Shown here in pieces: positions 1 through 7,688 of a stretch of 21,966 bases of DNA. The notes beneath the pieces were generated by a model. The model worked only from the letters and a program-made list of their open reading frames with translations. It was not told the origin of the DNA and made no database searches. How positions within the stretch are numbered: the stretch's first letter is position 1; each line of letters opens with the position of its first letter. The stretch lies in contig JAEWQX010000043.1 in assembly GCA_023399035.1 (NCBI GenBank), positions 1 to 21,966 of the forward strand. Direction: 5' to 3'. The translations under genes were made by a program, and so were the position numbers. This stretch comes from Bacillota bacterium (GTDB lineage: Bacteria > Bacillota > Clostridia > Clostridiales > Clostridiaceae).

Positions 1-134
1 GGGAATATCAAAAGAAGATTTCAGAAAATGAAGTTGTAAAAAAAATAGCTTACGAAGTATCAATATCTAAAATGGAAAAGGCTCAGAAAGAAGAAAATGA
101 GTCAAATGTTGATGGCACAGAAGGAGCAGTATAA
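1..134 (+). CDS. C-terminal part of an unidentified protein (5' end outside window)
   Basis: An open frame enters from the left edge (first full codon at base 3) and ends with TAA at 132-134, giving 43 residues. The tail is strongly charged, rich in Lys and Glu (for example KMEKAQKEENE), and ends in a small acidic stretch, EGAV. Codon use is the AT-rich pattern of the rest of the window, so it is probably the real 3' end of a gene. I do not recognise the family from so short a tail. The first convincing terminator lies about 120 bases further on. Confidence 0.5.
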   Translation, partial: EYQKKISENEVVKKIAYEVSISKMEKAQKEENESNVDGTEGAV

Positions 135-252
135 TAAGCTTCTATTATTACTAATGATTGATTAATAAGTAAAACACTTAGGAAAAGGCTATAGAATTAT
201 CAATGGTCAATAATTAATCAGAAGAAAATATGCACAAAATCCTGTGTTAAAT

Positions 253-298
253 AAAAGGATTTCTTTTAATTGTATCAAACGATGAAAGAAATCCTTTT
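253..298 (+). terminator. Rho-independent terminator, 14-bp perfect stem
   Basis: AAAAGGATTTCTTT (253-266) pairs exactly with AAAGAAATCCTTTT (285-298) across an 18-nt loop and is followed by an AT-rich run. It probably ends the transcript of the gene whose 3' end opens the window. It sits directly against the 5' break of the pullulanase remnant. Confidence 0.75.
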
Positions 299-310
299 AT
301 TATATTATAT

Positions 311-615
311 TATATGGATGGTTTCAGATTTGATTTAATGGGATTATATGATATAGATACTGTTAATAGAATAAGAGAAGAATTAGATAAGATAGATCCA
401 TCAATATTAATGTATGGAGAAGGATGGACAGGTGGAATATCACAGCTTCCGGATGAAGAAAGAGCCATAAAATCAAATTGTAGTTTGTTTGATAATACTC
501 AAATTGCAATGTTTAGTGATGATTTAAGAGATGGATTAAAAGGACACGTATTTATATTCCTGCAAAAACATCTTATGTTTTAGTAGATAGTAAAAGCTAT
601 GAAAGTACTAAATAA
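311..615 (+). pseudogene. pulA: Pullulanase (GH13) remnant, 5'-truncated and internally deleted
   Basis: The frame at 314-583 encodes MDGFRFDLMGLYDIDTVN, then YGEGWTGG and FSDDLRDGLKGHVF. These are core motifs of the type I pullulanase (debranching enzyme) catalytic barrel: DGFRFD carries the nucleophile Asp and YGEGW the acid/base Glu. Intact enzymes are several hundred residues longer on both sides. After GHVF the frame becomes unrelated sequence, while a second frame (about 550-615) reads IPAKTSYVLVDSKSYE and then stops, which resembles the C-terminal end of pullulanases. The simplest reading is that the N-terminal part is lost and an internal deletion joined the mid-barrel to the last codons out of frame. 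There is no ribosome binding site before 314 and the terminator at 253-298 abuts the break. It should be non-functional. The family call is firm; the deletion model is inference. Confidence 0.75.
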
Positions 616-661
616 TAGTTAGAAATTTATTGGATTCAATACTTTTCCCCAATAACCTTAA

Positions 662-708
662 AAGGCTGTATAGAATTAAAATATTATTTTTATATTCTGT
701 ACAGCCTT
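662..708. terminator. Hairpin terminator between the pullulanase remnant and dapH, possibly bidirectional
   Basis: AAGGCTGTATAGAAT (662-676) pairs with ATTCTGTACAGCCTT (694-708) with one G-U pair. The loop is AT-rich, and T-rich sequence lies on both sides. It lies 42 bases beyond the dapH stop codon (minus strand) and beyond the end of the remnant (plus strand), so it may serve both. Confidence 0.65.
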
Positions 709-749
709 AGTTTATATGTAATATTATTTTAACGATTTAAGGGAATATA

Positions 750-1460
750 TTATTTTCTTAAATCATCTAAAAGTTGAGTTTTATCTTTAGTCTTATCATC
801 AACTTCTTTGATTATTTTTGCAGGAGAACCAGCAACAACAACTCCAGCTGGAACATCTTCAGTTACTACAGAACCTGCAGCAACAACTGCACCAGCACCA
901 ACCTTAACACCTTCAAGTATTACAGAGTTAGCTCCGATTAAAGCATTGTCTCCTATTTGACATGGTTCCTTGCTTGGTGGTTCTAAAACACCAGCAACAA
1001 CTGCACCAGCACCTAAGTGAACATTTTTACCAAGCTGTCCTCTTGCACCAACTACAGCATTCATATCAACCATAGTTCCATCACCGATTTCAGCACCGAT
1101 ATTTATTACAGCACCCATCATTACAACGGCATTTTTACCAATTGTAACTTTATCTCTTATGATAGCACCTGGTTCAATTCTAGCATCTACTTCTAATAAG
1201 TCTAACATAGGAATTGCAGAATTTCTTCTATCATTTTCTATCCTAAAGTGCTTTATAAGATGTTTGTTATCTAATACTATTTTAGTGATAGAATCAGATT
1301 CGCCCATTAAAATATAGAATCCATTAGATCCGTACCATTCAACATCATTCATTTCAGCATTGCTTAAATCTCCATTAACGTATACTTTTACTGGAGTTGA
1401 TTTTTTTGATTCCTTAATAAATCTTGCGATTTCATAAGGATCTGTTAAATTATATGACAT
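750..1460 (-). CDS. dapH: Tetrahydrodipicolinate N-acetyltransferase (DapH/DapD acetylase type)
   Basis: This cytoplasmic enzyme acetylates L-2,3,4,5-tetrahydrodipicolinate with acetyl-CoA to N-acetyl-2-amino-6-oxopimelate, the committed step of the acetylase branch of diaminopimelate/lysine synthesis. The 236-residue protein has a mixed N-terminal domain (about 1-85) and then a left-handed beta-helix of hexapeptide repeats. Examples are VTIGKNAVVMMGAVI, AEIGDGTMVDMNAVV, VHLGAGAVVAGV and ALIGANSVILEG. It ends with the PAGVVVAGSPAKIIKEV segment typical of the family. The length matches Bacillus YkuQ/DapH. The ATG has the Shine-Dalgarno sequence AAAGGGTGA about 5 bases upstream. It is divergent from a probable PatA, the next enzyme but one on the route, which supports the acetylase rather than succinylase assignment. 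Confidence 0.93.
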   Translation of the reverse strand: MSYNLTDPYEIARFIKESKKSTPVKVYVNGDLSNAEMNDVEWYGSNGFYILMGESDSITKIVLDNKHLIKHFRIENDRRNSAIPMLDLLEVDARIEPGAIIRDKVTIGKNAVVMMGAVINIGAEIGDGTMVDMNAVVGARGQLGKNVHLGAGAVVAGVLEPPSKEPCQIGDNALIGANSVILEGVKVGAGAVVAAGSVVTEDVPAGVVVAGSPAKIIKEVDDKTKDKTQLLDDLRK

Positions 1461-1497
1461 TATATCACCCTTTCTCTATACATTTGTAGCCTATTCA

Positions 1498-1526
1498 ATT
1501 ATAATAAAAAATATCAATAATTGAAA
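1498..1526 (-). promoter_or_regulatory. Candidate sigma-A promoter for dapH
   Basis: On the minus strand TTTCAA (complement of 1521-1526), a 17-base spacer and TATAAT (complement of 1498-1503) precede dapH, leaving a leader of about 30 nt. The -10 is perfect and the -35 is weak. No riboswitch-like or T-box-like structure is visible in the leader. Confidence 0.4.
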
Positions 1527-1699
1527 GAGAAAAAATAGAAACTTTAATAAAATAGATGTGTATTTTTAAAAATATGGGTGAATAGAGAATATTATATATG
1601 GATAATTTGATGTAATAATGATTATAATGTAAAATATAACTCATATGATATGAATAAATGAGATAAATTAGCAGTATCAATAAATATAAAATAAGCGTG

Positions 1700-1740
1700 T
1701 TAACTGTTATTTATTAACTGTTAACTGAAAAAATTGGGGG
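1700..1740 (+). repeat. TTAACTG repeats and shared leader element before the aminotransferase gene
   Basis: TTAACTG occurs at 1700-1706, 1714-1720 and 1721-1727, the last followed by AAAAAATTGGGGG, which holds the ribosome binding site of the gene starting at 1751. Bases 1722-1738 match 7664-7680, just before oppA, at nearly every position (consensus YAACTGAAWAAATTGGRGG). The two genes are unrelated, so this looks like a dispersed element whose end supplies the translation start region. Confidence 0.5.
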
Positions 1741-1750
1741 ACTGATAAAT

Positions 1751-2896
1751 ATGAATAAAAGATTAGAAAAAATACAGATTTCAGGAATAAGAAGATTTGC
1801 TGAAAAAGTAAAGAAGGTTGATGGTGCCATTTCTCTTACAATAGGTCAGCCAGATTTCAATGTTCCAATGTCTGTTGCGCAGGGAATGATAGATGCCATA
1901 AAAACAAATAAGACTACATATACATCAAATGCAGGAATTGATGAGCTTAGAGAAGAAATATGCATATATTTAAGAACTTATAACATTGAATACAATAAAG
2001 ATGAAGTATGTATTACTGTAGGTGGAAGTGAAGGATTATTTTCAGTTCTTTTTGCACTTTTGAATGAAGGTGATAAGATATTAATACCAGGTCCTGCATA
2101 TCCTGCTTATGAAAATCTATCTATAATGATAGGCGCAGAAGTTGTTAATTATAAATTAAACAATGATTTTACAATAAATATTGATGAAATAAAAAATAAA
2201 TTAGATAATGAAGATATAAAATATTTAATGTTATCATTTCCTTCAAATCCTACAGGAGCAGTGCTGACAAAATCTCAAAGGGATGAACTGATACAGATAA
2301 TTAAGGATAGAGATATTACTGTTATAACTGATGAAATGTATGGATCAATAATATTTGATGAGTACTATTCAGTTGCACAATCTGAAGAAATAAGGGATAA
2401 AGTAATATATGTAGGCGGATTTTCAAAGATGTTTTCAATGACAGGATTACGTATAGGATATGTGGCATGTACAGATAAGTACATGAAAGAAATAATGAAG
2501 GTACATCAATATGGAGTATCCTGTGCTCCTTCAATTTCACAGTATGGTGCACTTGAAGGATTAAGAAGAGCAATGAATGATGTAGAAAATATGAGACTTT
2601 CATTTGAAAGAAGAAAGAACTACTGTATTAAGAGGCTGCAGGAATTAAAAATTGATGTAGTAGACCCTAATGGCGCATTTTACATATTCCCTAGCATAAA
2701 GAAATTTAATATGAGTTCAGAAGAATTTTGTGAAAAATTATTAAATGAAGGAAAGGTGGGCTTTGTTCCAGGAAATGCATTTGGAGATTTAGGTGAAGGA
2801 TATATGAGAATATCATACTGCTATTCTGATGAAGTATTAAAAGAAGCATTTGACAGACTTGAAGAGTTTCTTGATAAAAATTTTAAGGACAGATAG
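1751..2896 (+). CDS. patA: PLP-dependent class I/II aminotransferase, probably N-acetyl-LL-diaminopimelate aminotransferase
   Basis: This 381-residue fold-type I aminotransferase shows the expected PLP contacts: SNPTG around residues 165-169 (Asn166), VITDEMY with Asp194 for the pyridine nitrogen, the Schiff-base lysine in GGFSKMFSMTGLRIGY (Lys226), Arg234, and a C-terminal MRISY whose Arg would bind the substrate carboxylate. The start is ATG with GGGGG upstream. Its role is inferred from position: it is divergent from dapH, and PatA converts N-acetyl-2-amino-6-oxopimelate, the DapH product, with glutamate to N-acetyl-diaminopimelate. The family also includes aspartate and aromatic aminotransferases, and sequence alone does not exclude those. 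A perfect 21-bp terminator follows, so it is monocistronic. Confidence 0.75.
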   Translation: MNKRLEKIQISGIRRFAEKVKKVDGAISLTIGQPDFNVPMSVAQGMIDAIKTNKTTYTSNAGIDELREEICIYLRTYNIEYNKDEVCITVGGSEGLFSVLFALLNEGDKILIPGPAYPAYENLSIMIGAEVVNYKLNNDFTINIDEIKNKLDNEDIKYLMLSFPSNPTGAVLTKSQRDELIQIIKDRDITVITDEMYGSIIFDEYYSVAQSEEIRDKVIYVGGFSKMFSMTGLRIGYVACTDKYMKEIMKVHQYGVSCAPSISQYGALEGLRRAMNDVENMRLSFERRKNYCIKRLQELKIDVVDPNGAFYIFPSIKKFNMSSEEFCEKLLNEGKVGFVPGNAFGDLGEGYMRISYCYSDEVLKEAFDRLEEFLDKNFKDR

Positions 2897-2940
2897 AGAT
2901 TAAAATACTAACAATATTATAAATTCAATAATTTTTAATA

Positions 2941-2988
2941 ATAAGGCTCATATCAGATACTTATAATAGTATCTGATATGAGCCTTAT
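2941..2988 (+). terminator. Terminator after the aminotransferase gene, 21-bp perfect stem
   Basis: Arms 2941-2961 and 2968-2988 are exact reverse complements (core AAGGCTCATATCAGATACT) around a TATAAT loop, followed by AT-rich sequence. The stem is symmetric and could stop transcription in either direction. Confidence 0.8.
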
Positions 2989-3387
2989 ATCTTTAGCAGT
3001 AGATTTATAATCACTTAATATAAGATTACTAAGATAAGGATTTTAATAATTAAAGAAAAATATTAATAAATAATAGATAATTATTAATAAATAAAAGATT
3101 AAATATAAGATCTTCTAATAAAGTATGAGTACATATAAAATATTAATATTAAATCAAAAAATTAAAAAAATACCATAAAAGCTTTAAATTATTTATGGAA
3201 TTTTAAAATTATGATCCAAATATGTTTTTTTAGGGAAGACAGATGTATATTATAAAAAGATAGTACATTTAAGATGTAAAGGTTTGCAAAATCCAAAAAA
3301 TAAAATATCAGAAAAGCGGAATAGTATTATATTGATAAAATGACAAAAACAAATGAATTAACCAATACATTCTTTATTTATAATAAA
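2989..3387. other. Long AT-rich intergenic region upstream of oppB
   Basis: About 400 bases without a credible coding frame. CCATAAA at 3173-3179 pairs with TTTATGG at 3192-3198; read on the minus strand the hairpin is followed by a T-run, so it resembles an orphan minus-strand terminator. AAATATCAGAAAAGC (3303-3317) has 11 of 15 matches to the CodY box consensus AATTTTCWGAAAATT, which is weak in such AT-rich DNA. No T-box, tRNA or recognised riboswitch was seen. Confidence 0.4.
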
Positions 3388-3415
3388 TTGACAATATATT
3401 TAATTAATATATAAT
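3388..3415 (+). promoter_or_regulatory. Sigma-A promoter of the first opp operon
   Basis: TTGACA (3388-3393), a 16-base spacer and TATAAT (3410-3415) are both perfect hexamers. Transcription would start near 3422, leaving a leader of about 50 nt before oppB, whose ribosome binding site is AAGGAGG. Confidence 0.75.
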
Positions 3416-3470
3416 AACTAAATAAGTGTAAAATGTTGATATAAATCGAACAATAAGGAGGGAGATAAAA

Positions 3471-4397
3471 ATGATTAAATACATAGGGAAAAGGCTTGTG
3501 GCAAGTCTGCTTACTATATGGGTTGTTATTACACTTACATTTTTTTTAATGAGATTAATGCCAGGTGGTCCATTTGATAGTGATAAACTTACTCCACAGG
3601 TAAAAGCTAATATGGAAGCTAAGTATGGCATGGACAAGCCCCTTAGCGAACAGTATTTTATGTACATGAATAATCTCGTTCATGGAGATTTAGGTGAATC
3701 TATGATATTCAAAGGAAGAGGAGTTACTGATACAATTACAACTTCATTTCCTGCATCTGCAAAAGTTGGATTATGTAGTGTTGCTACTTCAATAATCGTT
3801 GGTATATCTCTTGGTATTGTTGCTGCATTGAAGAGAAATACTTGGGCAGATACAACAATAGTATTTGTTGTAACTCTAGGTATTACAATACCTAGTTTTG
3901 TAACAAGTGCAGTATTGATTTACTTTTTGGCAGTAGAATTCGGATTATTACCGCCAACAGGATTTAGCAATTGGAAGAATTATATAATGCCGGTTATTGC
4001 ATTATCAATGTCTTCTATGGCTTTTATAACAAGGTTAACAAGAAACAAGCTTTTAGATGTGCTTAAGTCTGATTATATAAGAACAGCAAAAGCAAAAGGC
4101 TTAAGCAAAGGAAAGATAATTTTTAAACATGCTCTTAGAAATTCGCTGATTCCAATAGTTACATATGTTGGACCACTTATTGCAAGCATACTTACAGGAA
4201 GCTTTATAGTTGAACAGATTTTTGCGATCCCAGGACTTGGAAATGAATTTGTACAATCCGTTACTAATAGAGACTATTCAATGCTTCTTGGTGTTACAGT
4301 ATTCTATTGTACAATGCTAATAACATTTAACTTTTTAGTAGATATACTTTATGTTGTTATTGATCCAAGAATTAAATTAGAAAATGCTGAAGTTTAG
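3471..4397 (+). CDS. oppB: Oligopeptide ABC transporter permease OppB
   Basis: This is a membrane-spanning subunit that forms the peptide channel with OppC. The 308 residues begin with the family's usual MIKYIGKRLVASLLTIW, the first transmembrane helix (about 10-30), then a loop with MDKPLSEQYFMYMNNLVHGDLGES, then five more hydrophobic segments. The cytoplasmic EAA loop is at about 204-228 (TAKAKGLSKGKIIFKHALRN), the contact for the ATPases, and the C-terminal end is VIDPRIKL. The length is normal. AAGGAGG precedes the ATG. It is the first gene of a five-gene cluster, with oppC starting 11 bases after its stop. Confidence 0.95.
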   Translation: MIKYIGKRLVASLLTIWVVITLTFFLMRLMPGGPFDSDKLTPQVKANMEAKYGMDKPLSEQYFMYMNNLVHGDLGESMIFKGRGVTDTITTSFPASAKVGLCSVATSIIVGISLGIVAALKRNTWADTTIVFVVTLGITIPSFVTSAVLIYFLAVEFGLLPPTGFSNWKNYIMPVIALSMSSMAFITRLTRNKLLDVLKSDYIRTAKAKGLSKGKIIFKHALRNSLIPIVTYVGPLIASILTGSFIVEQIFAIPGLGNEFVQSVTNRDYSMLLGVTVFYCTMLITFNFLVDILYVVIDPRIKLENAEV

Positions 4398-4408
4398 GAG
4401 GAGCAGAA

Positions 4409-5350
4409 ATGGAAGAATTAAGTTTAGATAAAGAATTATTTACTCCTCTAACTGATGAAGAAAAGAAAGTAGATGTGGTTGTAAGACCAAGTATCAGTTA
4501 TTGGAAAGATGCATGGATGAGATTAAAGGGCAATAAAGTTGCACTTACATCATTATGCATAGTAGTGCTTATTATATTATCGGCAATTATTGTGCCAATG
4601 TGTTCAAAGTATGATTATGCAACTAATAATCTTTCAATGACAAATTTAAAACCAAGCGGTGAACATTTATTTGGAACAGATCAGCTTGGTAGAGATATTT
4701 TCGTCAGAGTATTTATGGGAGCAAGATATTCACTTACTATTGCAATAGTTGCAGCATTTATAAATCTTGTAATAGGTGTTCTATATGGAGGAATTGCTGG
4801 ATATTTTGGCGGAAAAGTTGATGCGATTCTTATGAGAATTGTTGATGTTATTTATTCAATTCCATTAACTATTTATGTAATAATTTTTATGGCTATTTTA
4901 AACAAGCCTGGAAGTGGTGGAAGTGGACTTGGAACAATAATTCTAGCTCTTTCAATTTCATATTGGATTGGTATGGCGAGAATAGTAAGAGGGGATGTTC
5001 TTCAATTAAAGCAGCAGGAATTTGTACTTGCTTCTAAAGCCCTTGGAGCATCAGATTTCAGAATATTAATAAGACATTTAATACCAAACTGTATTGGATC
5101 CATAATGGTTACACTAACATTATTAATTCCAGAAGCAGTATTTACAGAAGCATTTCTTAGCTTTATAGGATTAGGGCTTATACCACCTAAAGCATCACTT
5201 GGAACACTTGCTAATGAAGCAATGAAAGCTATTTACACATATCCATGGCAGTTATTATTTCCAGCAGTAATGATATGTCTAATCATATTATCATTCAACC
5301 TTTTTGGTGATGGATTAAACGATGCTTTAGATCCTAAGAATAAGAGATAG
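4409..5350 (+). CDS. oppC: Oligopeptide ABC transporter permease OppC
   Basis: The second permease has 313 residues. A charged cytoplasmic N-terminus (about 1-44) precedes transmembrane helix 1 (about 45-64) and the motif HLFGTDQLGRDIF (about 86-98) found in OppC/DppC/NikC proteins. Five further helices follow, with an EAA-type loop (ASKALGASDFRILIRHLIPN) about two thirds along and the ending DALDPKNKR. Its ribosome binding site AGGAGG overlaps the oppB stop codon, so the two are likely translationally coupled. It would pair with OppB and take energy from OppD and OppF. Confidence 0.95.
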   Translation: MEELSLDKELFTPLTDEEKKVDVVVRPSISYWKDAWMRLKGNKVALTSLCIVVLIILSAIIVPMCSKYDYATNNLSMTNLKPSGEHLFGTDQLGRDIFVRVFMGARYSLTIAIVAAFINLVIGVLYGGIAGYFGGKVDAILMRIVDVIYSIPLTIYVIIFMAILNKPGSGGSGLGTIILALSISYWIGMARIVRGDVLQLKQQEFVLASKALGASDFRILIRHLIPNCIGSIMVTLTLLIPEAVFTEAFLSFIGLGLIPPKASLGTLANEAMKAIYTYPWQLLFPAVMICLIILSFNLFGDGLNDALDPKNKR

Positions 5351-5361
5351 GAGAAAAGAAT

Positions 5362-6369
5362 ATGGAAAAGTTATTAGAGGTAAAAGATTTAAAAACTTCA
5401 TTTAAAACTAATGTTGGGGAAGTAAAAGCAGTAAGAGGTGTGTCTTTTCATTTAGATAAAGGTGAAGCTTTAGGAATAGTTGGAGAATCAGGTTGTGGTA
5501 AAAGTGTTACCATGATGTCAATAATGAGGCTTCTTGCTGATAATGGAAAGCTTACTGGAGGAGAAATTTACTTTAATGGGAAAGATATTTCAAATGTAAA
5601 GGAATCTGTAATGGAAGGTATAAGGGGAAATGATATCGGAATGATTTTCCAGGATCCAATGACATCATTAAACCCAGTTTATACAATTGGAGACCAGCTT
5701 ATGGAGCCAATACTTAAACATAAAAAGATAAGTAGAGCTGAAGCAAGGAAGGAAGCAATAGAAATGCTTTCACTTGTAGGGATACCAAGTCCTGAAAAGA
5801 GAATGAAGCAGTATCCTCACGAATTTTCAGGTGGAATGAGACAGAGAGCAATGATAGCAATGAGTTTAATATGTAAGCCAAAGCTTATAATAGCAGATGA
5901 ACCAACAACAGCTCTGGATGTTACAATACAGGCACAGATTCTCGATCTTATGAAGGATTTAAAGGAACAGCTTAATACATCAATAATACTCATAACTCAT
6001 GACTTAGGAGTCGTTGCTGACCTTTGCAGCAGAATTAATGTCATGTATGGAGGAACAATAGTTGAAACAGGTACTACAGAAGATATTTTCTATAGAGGAA
6101 AACATCCATATACATGGGGGCTTTTAAGAAGCGTACCAAATCCTAAGGAAAACACAAAGGAAAAATTAAAGCCTATTGAAGGTCAGCCACCAGATTTATT
6201 AAAACCACCTGTAGGATGCGCATTTGCTGCAAGGTGTGAATATGCAATGAAGATATGCCTGCAAAAGCAGCCACCATTATTTGAAAATGGTGAAAATCAC
6301 AAAACTGCATGCTGGTTATGCCATAAGGATGCACCGAAGGTTGAATCACCTATAAGGAGGGACAAGTAG
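5362..6369 (+). CDS. oppD: Oligopeptide ABC transporter ATPase OppD
   Basis: This cytoplasmic nucleotide-binding subunit has 335 residues: Walker A GESGCGKS (41-48), Q-loop IFQDP (Gln97), signature FSGGMRQR (155-162), Walker B LIIADE (175-180) with DEPTTALD, and H-loop His213. The C-terminal oligopeptide-transporter extension carries the Cys pattern GCAFAARC...IC...CW, seen in OppD/DppD proteins and reported to hold an Fe-S cluster in at least one DppD. GGAG precedes the ATG, 11 bases after oppC. Its stop codon overlaps the oppF start by one base. Confidence 0.95.
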   Translation: MEKLLEVKDLKTSFKTNVGEVKAVRGVSFHLDKGEALGIVGESGCGKSVTMMSIMRLLADNGKLTGGEIYFNGKDISNVKESVMEGIRGNDIGMIFQDPMTSLNPVYTIGDQLMEPILKHKKISRAEARKEAIEMLSLVGIPSPEKRMKQYPHEFSGGMRQRAMIAMSLICKPKLIIADEPTTALDVTIQAQILDLMKDLKEQLNTSIILITHDLGVVADLCSRINVMYGGTIVETGTTEDIFYRGKHPYTWGLLRSVPNPKENTKEKLKPIEGQPPDLLKPPVGCAFAARCEYAMKICLQKQPPLFENGENHKTACWLCHKDAPKVESPIRRDK

Positions 6370-7349
6370 TGGAAGATAAGAAAAATGATATTATTTTAGA
6401 AGTAAAAGATTTATGCAAATACTTCCCTGTAAAAAAAGGATTATTTAAAGGAAAAAGCTATTTAAAAGCAGTTGATAAAGTTTCCTTTACTTTAAAAAGA
6501 GGAGAAACTTTAGGTCTTGTAGGTGAATCAGGATGCGGTAAAACAACTACAGGAAGAACTATATTGAAGCTTTACGAACCAACAAGCGGTCAGATAATTT
6601 TCAATGGGCAGGATATTACAAAGTATTCAGGCAAAGAAATGGTTCCATTAAGAAAGAAAATGCAGATGATATTCCAGGACCCTTATGCTTCATTAGATCC
6701 TAGAATGACTGTTGGAGATATTATAGGTGAAGCTATTGATGTACATAAGCTTCTTGCAGGAGAAGCAAGAACTGAGAGAATAAGAAGCTTGCTGTCAAAA
6801 GTAGGACTTATGAGTGATCATATAAACAGATATCCACATGAATTTTCAGGTGGACAGAGACAGAGAATTGGTATAGCAAGAGCTTTGGCAGTTGAACCAG
6901 ATTTTATAGTCTGCGATGAGCCTATTTCAGCACTTGATGTTTCAATTCAGGCTCAGGTTATAAACATGCTTGAAGAATTGCAGGAGGAATTAGGATTAAC
7001 TTATTTATTTATAGCTCATGACCTTTCAATGGTTAAGCATATATCAACACATATTGGTGTTATGTATCTTGGTCAGATGGTTGAAAAGGGAGAAAGCAAT
7101 GAAGTTTATAGTAATCCTAAGCATCCATATACACAGGCACTTTTATCAGCAGTACCAATTCCAGATCCTGAGGTTGCTAAGAGCAGTAGAAGAATAGTTC
7201 TTGAAGGAGATATTCCATCTCCAATAGATCCGCCATCAGGATGCAGATTCAAGGGAAGATGTAAATGTGCAAAACAGATATGTTCAGAAGTTGATCCAGT
7301 ACTTAAGGAAGTTGAACCGGGACATTTTGTTGCATGCCATTTGTATTAG
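6369..7349 (+). CDS. oppF: Oligopeptide ABC transporter ATPase OppF
   Basis: The partner ATPase of OppD has 326 residues and starts at GTG, which shares one base with the oppD stop (TAGTG), with AGGAGG a few bases upstream; this is tight translational coupling. It shows Walker A GESGCGKT (52-59), Q-loop FQDP (Gln103), signature FSGGQRQR (159-166), Walker B FIVCDEP with SALD, and a C-terminal Cys segment GCRFKGRCKCAKQIC ending in ACHLY. The stop codon is the last point before a repeat-bounded insertion-like segment that separates it from oppA. Confidence 0.95.
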   Translation: MEDKKNDIILEVKDLCKYFPVKKGLFKGKSYLKAVDKVSFTLKRGETLGLVGESGCGKTTTGRTILKLYEPTSGQIIFNGQDITKYSGKEMVPLRKKMQMIFQDPYASLDPRMTVGDIIGEAIDVHKLLAGEARTERIRSLLSKVGLMSDHINRYPHEFSGGQRQRIGIARALAVEPDFIVCDEPISALDVSIQAQVINMLEELQEELGLTYLFIAHDLSMVKHISTHIGVMYLGQMVEKGESNEVYSNPKHPYTQALLSAVPIPDPEVAKSSRRIVLEGDIPSPIDPPSGCRFKGRCKCAKQICSEVDPVLKEVEPGHFVACHLY

Positions 7350-7669
7350 TCAATTGAGAGTTGAAAGCTTAGAATTGATAGTTATGTATGAAACTGCATG
7401 TGTAGTTTCTGAAAATAGATTTTTGGGAAATTTCTTTTTAAATTTTATTATTAAAAATTAATTTTAGTTAAGGAATTTTGAAGCTTTTAGATTTTAATTG
7501 CAGAATCATATTACATTATTTAAATTATTAAAACATATATAGGCATATAAAAATATAAATATACAATTTGATTAAAAACTCTATTGGAATTTTTAATATA
7601 AAAAATAAGAAATCTTGTAAAAAATTTTGTTTGATAATTGTCAACTTTCAATTGTCAATTATCAACTGA
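7349..7669. mobile_element. MITE-like segment with short inverted ends between oppF and oppA
   Basis: Bases 7351-7366 (CAATTGAGAGTTGAAA) and the reverse complement of 7639-7654 (CAATTGAAAGTTGACA) agree at 14 of 16 positions. They bound about 320 AT-rich bases with no plausible gene. Inside, 7390-7409 (GAAACTGCATGTGTAGTTTC) forms a 9-bp hairpin, and 7631-7640 pairs perfectly with 7656-7665. The left end overlaps the oppF stop codon and the right end stops just before the oppA ribosome binding site. No transposase is encoded, so this would be a non-autonomous element. Within it, TAGTTTCTGAAAATA (7403-7417) matches the CodY consensus at 12 of 15 positions. Confidence 0.45.
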
Positions 7670-7688
7670 ATAAATTGGAGGGAAATAT

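Noticed and set aside
1495..1680. Minus-strand open frame of 61 codons upstream of dapH
   Set aside because: It is almost all Ile, Leu, Tyr and Ser from AT-rich DNA, has no ribosome binding site and covers the promoter region.
2989..3470. Cyclic-di-GMP or other riboswitch before oppB
   Set aside because: No conserved core of a known class was seen, and the promoter at 3388-3415 leaves too short a leader.
7267..7461. Plus-strand 64-codon frame beginning inside oppF
   Set aside because: It overlaps oppF in another frame and then runs through the repeat-bounded segment; no ribosome binding site or family motif.
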